This document shows positions 19,492 to 22,125 of a stretch of DNA of 22,125 bases, piece by piece. Each line of letters opens with the position of its first letter. Positions within the stretch are counted from its first letter, which is position 1. Source of the DNA: Betaproteobacteria bacterium (GTDB lineage Bacteria; Pseudomonadota; Gammaproteobacteria; Burkholderiales; SG8-41); assembly GCA_020028375.1 (NCBI GenBank), contig JAHZNX010000004.1, forward strand, positions 1-22,125, read 5' to 3'. Below the pieces are notes generated by a model. That model had not been told where the DNA came from. It saw only the letters and a program-made list of their open reading frames with translations, and searched no databases. The translations under genes and the position numbers were made by a program.

Positions 19492-21012
19492 TCAGGCTGC
19501 CGCCTTGGCTTTGGTCTTTGCCTTGGCCTGCGCCGCCCTGGCGTGCATGGCCGCATAAGCCGCATGCGCCGCGGCCTCCGCGTCGCCTACATGCACGGGG
19601 TAGCCCAGGTCTTCGAGTACCGAGCCGAGCGCGGACAGGCACAGCATGACGTTGTCCGGCCGGCAGGAGTAGCCGAGCAGCCCGAAACGCCAGACCTTCC
19701 CGGCGAGCGGCCCGAGCCCGGCGCCGATCTCGAGGTTGAATTCGGTCAGCAGCGTGCGGCGGACCTTCGCCTCGTCCATCCCCTCGGGGCAGAGCACGGC
19801 GTTCATCTGCGGCAGCTGGTGCTCCGGCTTCACCAGGAAACTGAGGCCCATCGCTTCCAGCCCGGCCTTGAGCGCCGTGTGGTGACGCCGGTGCCGCGCC
19901 CAGCTGTTCTCCAGCCCCTCCTCGTGGATCAGCAACAGCGCCTCGTGCAACGCAAAGAGCGCGTTGGTCGGCGCGGTGTGATGGTAAGTGCGGGTCGTCG
20001 CGCCCCAGTAGCCGAGCAGCAGGTTCATGTCCATGAACCAGGAATGGATCTTGTCCTTGCGCGACTTCACGTAGTCCACCACGCGCTCGGAGAACGATAC
20101 CGGCGAGAGTCCCGGCGTGCACGACAGGCATTTCTGGCTCGCCGAATAGATCGCGTCCACCTTCCATTCATCCACCAGCACCGGCGAGCCGCCGAGCGAA
20201 GTCACGGCGTCGACGATCGTGAGCGCGTCGTGCCGGTGCGCGATCTCGACCAGCGCTTTCGCATCCGACTGCACGCCGGTGGACGTCTCGGCGTGCACGA
20301 AGGCGGCGACGCGCACGTCGCGATTCTTCTTCAGCGCGTCCTCGAGCTTGTTCGGATCCACCGGCTCGCCCCACTTGTCCTCCACCACGACCGGGATGCC
20401 GCCCATGCGCTCGACGTTTTCGATCATGCGCCCGCCGAAGACGCCGTTGCGGCACACGACCACCTTGTCGCCGGGCGCGACCAGGTTGACGAAGCAATAC
20501 TCCATGCCGACCGAGCCCGGGCCGGAGATCGGGAAGGTGAGCGGGTTCTTAGTCTGGTAGACGTAGCGCAGCAGCGTCTTCAGCTCCTCCATCATCTCGA
20601 TGAAGACGGGGTCGAGGTAGCCGATCGCGGGCTGGCTCATCGTCGTGAGCACGCGCGGATGAATTTCCGTGGGCCCCGGCCCCATGAGGGTCCGTTGCGG
20701 CGGGTGGAAGGAGGTAATGCGTTTGGCAGGCGCGTAATCGCTCATGACGTCTTTCCCTGTGAGAGGCGAACCGAAAAGGCTTTCCCCGTCCGGCCGCGAC
20801 TTGAGCTTCAGCGGCTTGCGGGTATTGGCTTCGTTGAGGACCTCGACCGCGCTGATCCCGCCCGCCGTGAGCGCTTCGACTTCCATTGCCCAGCGCGCGG
20901 GGACGTATCCCGACTTGACCCAGTTGCTGACCACGGCGCGATCGAGCCGCAGTCGGCGTGCAACCTCCGCCTGGCTGCCGAAGAGAGTAACGAGGCGTTC
21001 AGCGCAGTTCAT
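19492..21012 (-). CDS. Class V PLP aminotransferase (serine/alanine-glyoxylate type) fused to an N-terminal Cro/YdaS-like HTH
   Basis: Residues 1-60 form a helix-turn-helix of the Cro/YdaS kind: LVTLFGSQAEVARRLRLDRAVVSNWVKSGYVPARWAMEVEAL. A charged linker (about 60-89) joins it without a stop to an aminotransferase: TLMGPGPTEIHPRVL (108-122), SGPGSVGMEY, HAETSTGV (240-247), D268 in VDAVTSLGG and the PLP lysine K294 in SASQKCLS. This class moves amino groups among alanine, serine, glyoxylate and pyruvate. An internal ATG (20745) preceded by AGGGAAAG starts exactly where normal family members begin (MSDYAPAKR), so a 417-residue enzyme without the HTH could also be made. The C-terminus is an Ala/Lys tail (QAKAKTKAKAAA). 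No Shine-Dalgarno precedes the first ATG. The HTH may regulate its own gene; a frameshift-free merging of two former genes is the alternative view. Confidence 0.88.
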   Translation of the reverse strand: MNCAERLVTLFGSQAEVARRLRLDRAVVSNWVKSGYVPARWAMEVEALTAGGISAVEVLNEANTRKPLKLKSRPDGESLFGSPLTGKDVMSDYAPAKRITSFHPPQRTLMGPGPTEIHPRVLTTMSQPAIGYLDPVFIEMMEELKTLLRYVYQTKNPLTFPISGPGSVGMEYCFVNLVAPGDKVVVCRNGVFGGRMIENVERMGGIPVVVEDKWGEPVDPNKLEDALKKNRDVRVAAFVHAETSTGVQSDAKALVEIAHRHDALTIVDAVTSLGGSPVLVDEWKVDAIYSASQKCLSCTPGLSPVSFSERVVDYVKSRKDKIHSWFMDMNLLLGYWGATTRTYHHTAPTNALFALHEALLLIHEEGLENSWARHRRHHTALKAGLEAMGLSFLVKPEHQLPQMNAVLCPEGMDEAKVRRTLLTEFNLEIGAGLGPLAGKVWRFGLLGYSCRPDNVMLCLSALGSVLEDLGYPVHVGDAEAAAHAAYAAMHARAAQAKAKTKAKAAA

Positions 21013-21024
21013 GGCAAACGGGAG

Positions 21025-21050
21025 ATTATCATGTCAAAACTATCTTGACA
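21025..21050 (-). promoter_or_regulatory. Probable promoter and palindromic operator of the HTH-aminotransferase gene
   Basis: On the minus strand, TGTCAAGATAGTTTTGACA (21050-21032) is an inverted repeat with 6-bp arms and a 7-bp centre. It is followed by GATAAT (21030-21025), a good -10 box 12 bases before the ATG. TTGTCA can serve as the -35 with about 15 bases between. A protein bound to the palindrome would cover the spacer. The gene's own HTH is the natural candidate binder, but this is inference. Confidence 0.5.
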
Positions 21051-21090
21051 AAATAGCCACGACTTAGCTTACGACCTAAGAATCAAGATG

Positions 21091-21984
21091 TTACGGGGGC
21101 GACCCGCCGGATTCCCGTTCAATTTCAGACAGATACTGCGTCAAGAACCCATCGCCCCGGCTGGGTGGCAGGCGATCGAAGTCGAATGCCTCGCGGTCGA
21201 GCAAGTGGGAGGGGCGAACGTGCTTCAGGCTGTTCAGCATGGTCTCGACCCGCCCGGGATGGCGCTTCTCCCATTCGCGCAGGAGCGCCTTCATCTCGTT
21301 CCTCTTCAGGTTCTCCTGCGAGCCGCACAGGTTGCACGGGATGATCGGGAACTCCCTCAGTACCGCGTAGGCGGCAAGATCCTTCTCCTCGCAGTAGATC
21401 AGGGGCCGGATCACGACATGCCGGCCGTCGTCGGAACGCAGCTTCGGCGGCATCGCCTTCAGCTGGCCGCCGTAGAAGAGGTTGAGAAGAAAGGTCTCGA
21501 GGGAGTCGTCGCGGTGGTGGCCGAGGGCAATCTTGGTCGCCCCGAGCTCGCCCGCCACGCGGTAGAGCACGCCCCGGCGCAACCGCGAGCAGAGCGAGCA
21601 CATCGTCTTGCCTTCCGGGATCAGCCGCTTCACCGTGCTGTAGGTGTCCTGCGCCTCGATGCGATACGTCACCCCCAGGCGCGTGAGGTAGTCCGGGAGC
21701 ACTTCCGCCGGGAAGCCGGGCTGCTTCTGGTCAAGGTTCACCGCGACGAGGTCGAAGCGGATCGGCGCGTGGCTCCGCAGATACATGAGGACATCGAGCA
21801 GCGCGTAGCTGTCCTTGCCGCCCGAGAGGCACACCATCACCTTGTCGCCGTCGGCGATCATGCTGTAATCGGCGATCGCCTCGCCGGCGAGCCGGCGCAG
21901 TCGCTTCGTGAGCTTGTTGGCCTCGTACGATTCCTTCCGCTCACGGGCGCTGCGCGGCTGAATCCGAACTGCGGTCGTTTCCAT
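21091..21984 (-). CDS. ttcA: tRNA 2-thiocytidine(32) synthetase TtcA
   Basis: TtcA thiolates C32 of some tRNAs, using ATP and a [4Fe-4S] cluster. The 297-residue protein has the PP-loop SGGKDS (54-59), the cluster cysteines in TMCSLCSRLRRG and IPCNLCGSQ, and the family motifs LGHHRDDSLETFLLNLFYGG and RPLIYCEEKDL. The ATG at 21984 (METTAVRIQ) is chosen because AAGGA lies 12 bases before it and family members start there. The frame is open to a GTG at 22038, but that upstream part is low-quality intergenic sequence. It lies about 57 bases after an SDR gene on the same strand. Confidence 0.95.
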   Translation of the reverse strand: METTAVRIQPRSARERKESYEANKLTKRLRRLAGEAIADYSMIADGDKVMVCLSGGKDSYALLDVLMYLRSHAPIRFDLVAVNLDQKQPGFPAEVLPDYLTRLGVTYRIEAQDTYSTVKRLIPEGKTMCSLCSRLRRGVLYRVAGELGATKIALGHHRDDSLETFLLNLFYGGQLKAMPPKLRSDDGRHVVIRPLIYCEEKDLAAYAVLREFPIIPCNLCGSQENLKRNEMKALLREWEKRHPGRVETMLNSLKHVRPSHLLDREAFDFDRLPPSRGDGFLTQYLSEIERESGGSPP

Positions 21985-22041
21985 GTCTTCTATCCTTGTA
22001 TACGTGATTCGCGGGTCGTGGGTTGCGGATTGCCCCACGCG

Positions 22042-22125
22042 CTAGTGGCTTACGCTGCGGCCGCCGTCCACCGCGATGATCTGGCCGGTGATGTACGGCG
22101 CGTCCGCCAGGAGAAATTGTACCGC
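22042..22125 (-). CDS. Short-chain dehydrogenase/reductase, C-terminal end only
   Basis: Only the last 27 codons are inside the window, ending at TAG (22042-22044). They read FLLADAPYITGQIIAVDGGRS, the classic SDR C-terminus in which ITGQ and VDGG precede the end. SDR reductases use NAD(P)H. Pteridine reductase/FolM-type genes are often found upstream of ttcA in betaproteobacteria (my recollection), so FolM is a fair guess, but the visible part cannot distinguish subfamilies. Confidence 0.85.
   Translation of the reverse strand, partial: AVQFLLADAPYITGQIIAVDGGRSVSH

Noticed and set aside
19453..21048. 531-codon open frame on the + strand opposite the aminotransferase gene
   Set aside because: It is antisense to a gene with clear motifs, its composition is Arg/His/Ala-rich as expected for a high-GC shadow, and it shows no domain.

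Overview
The window is about 22 kb of GC-rich chromosome from a betaproteobacterium. This rests on gene content and order (dapF-DUF484-xerC; metK, SAH riboswitch-ahcY, metF; SDR-ttcA), codon bias and protein resemblance; no rRNA marker is present, so genus is not claimed. Nearly all of the sequence is coding and no stretch over about 200 bases lacks a gene. I saw no tRNA, rRNA, CRISPR array, prophage or insertion sequence.

Region 1 (1-5534): after the 3' end of an RlpA/SPOR-type gene on the + strand, eight tightly packed minus-strand genes look like a metal-handling cluster. In transcription order they are a Fur-family regulator of the Zur type, a ZIP transporter, a LolD-like ABC ATPase, an FtsX/MacB-type permease, a small secreted Cys/His-rich protein, a secreted DUF3299 protein, a TonB protein and a PCu(A)C copper chaperone. 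The chaperone gene has an in-frame amber stop 30 codons before its natural end. Two copies of the palindrome ATGCAA-N5-TTGCAT lie upstream of the regulator and of the ZIP gene and are probably its operators. yidD sits divergently across the first operator.

Region 2 (5844-14383): ten minus-strand genes, mostly abutting or overlapping by 1-4 bases, probably form one long envelope/housekeeping operon: two LpxL-type lipid A acyltransferases, a Gfo/Idh oxidoreductase and a DegT aminotransferase (candidate GnnA/GnnB pair for 2,3-diamino-glucose lipid A), a GNAT, a CoA-binding protein, dapF, DUF484, xerC and rlmI. A short interspersed repeat flanked by a 14-bp duplication forms the GNAT/CoA-binding junction.

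Region 3 (14453-19405, + strand): metK, a complete SAH riboswitch with an overlapping terminator, ahcY, metF (the SAM cycle) and an MgtE Mg2+ transporter, closed by a double hairpin terminator shared with the convergent gene.

Region 4 (19492-22125, - strand): a class V aminotransferase fused in frame to an N-terminal Cro/YdaS-like helix-turn-helix, with a palindrome over its probable promoter; then ttcA and the 3' end of an SDR gene. The HTH-aminotransferase fusion with its palindrome, the Zur-type cluster and the candidate GnnA/GnnB-LpxL operon are the parts most worth following up.
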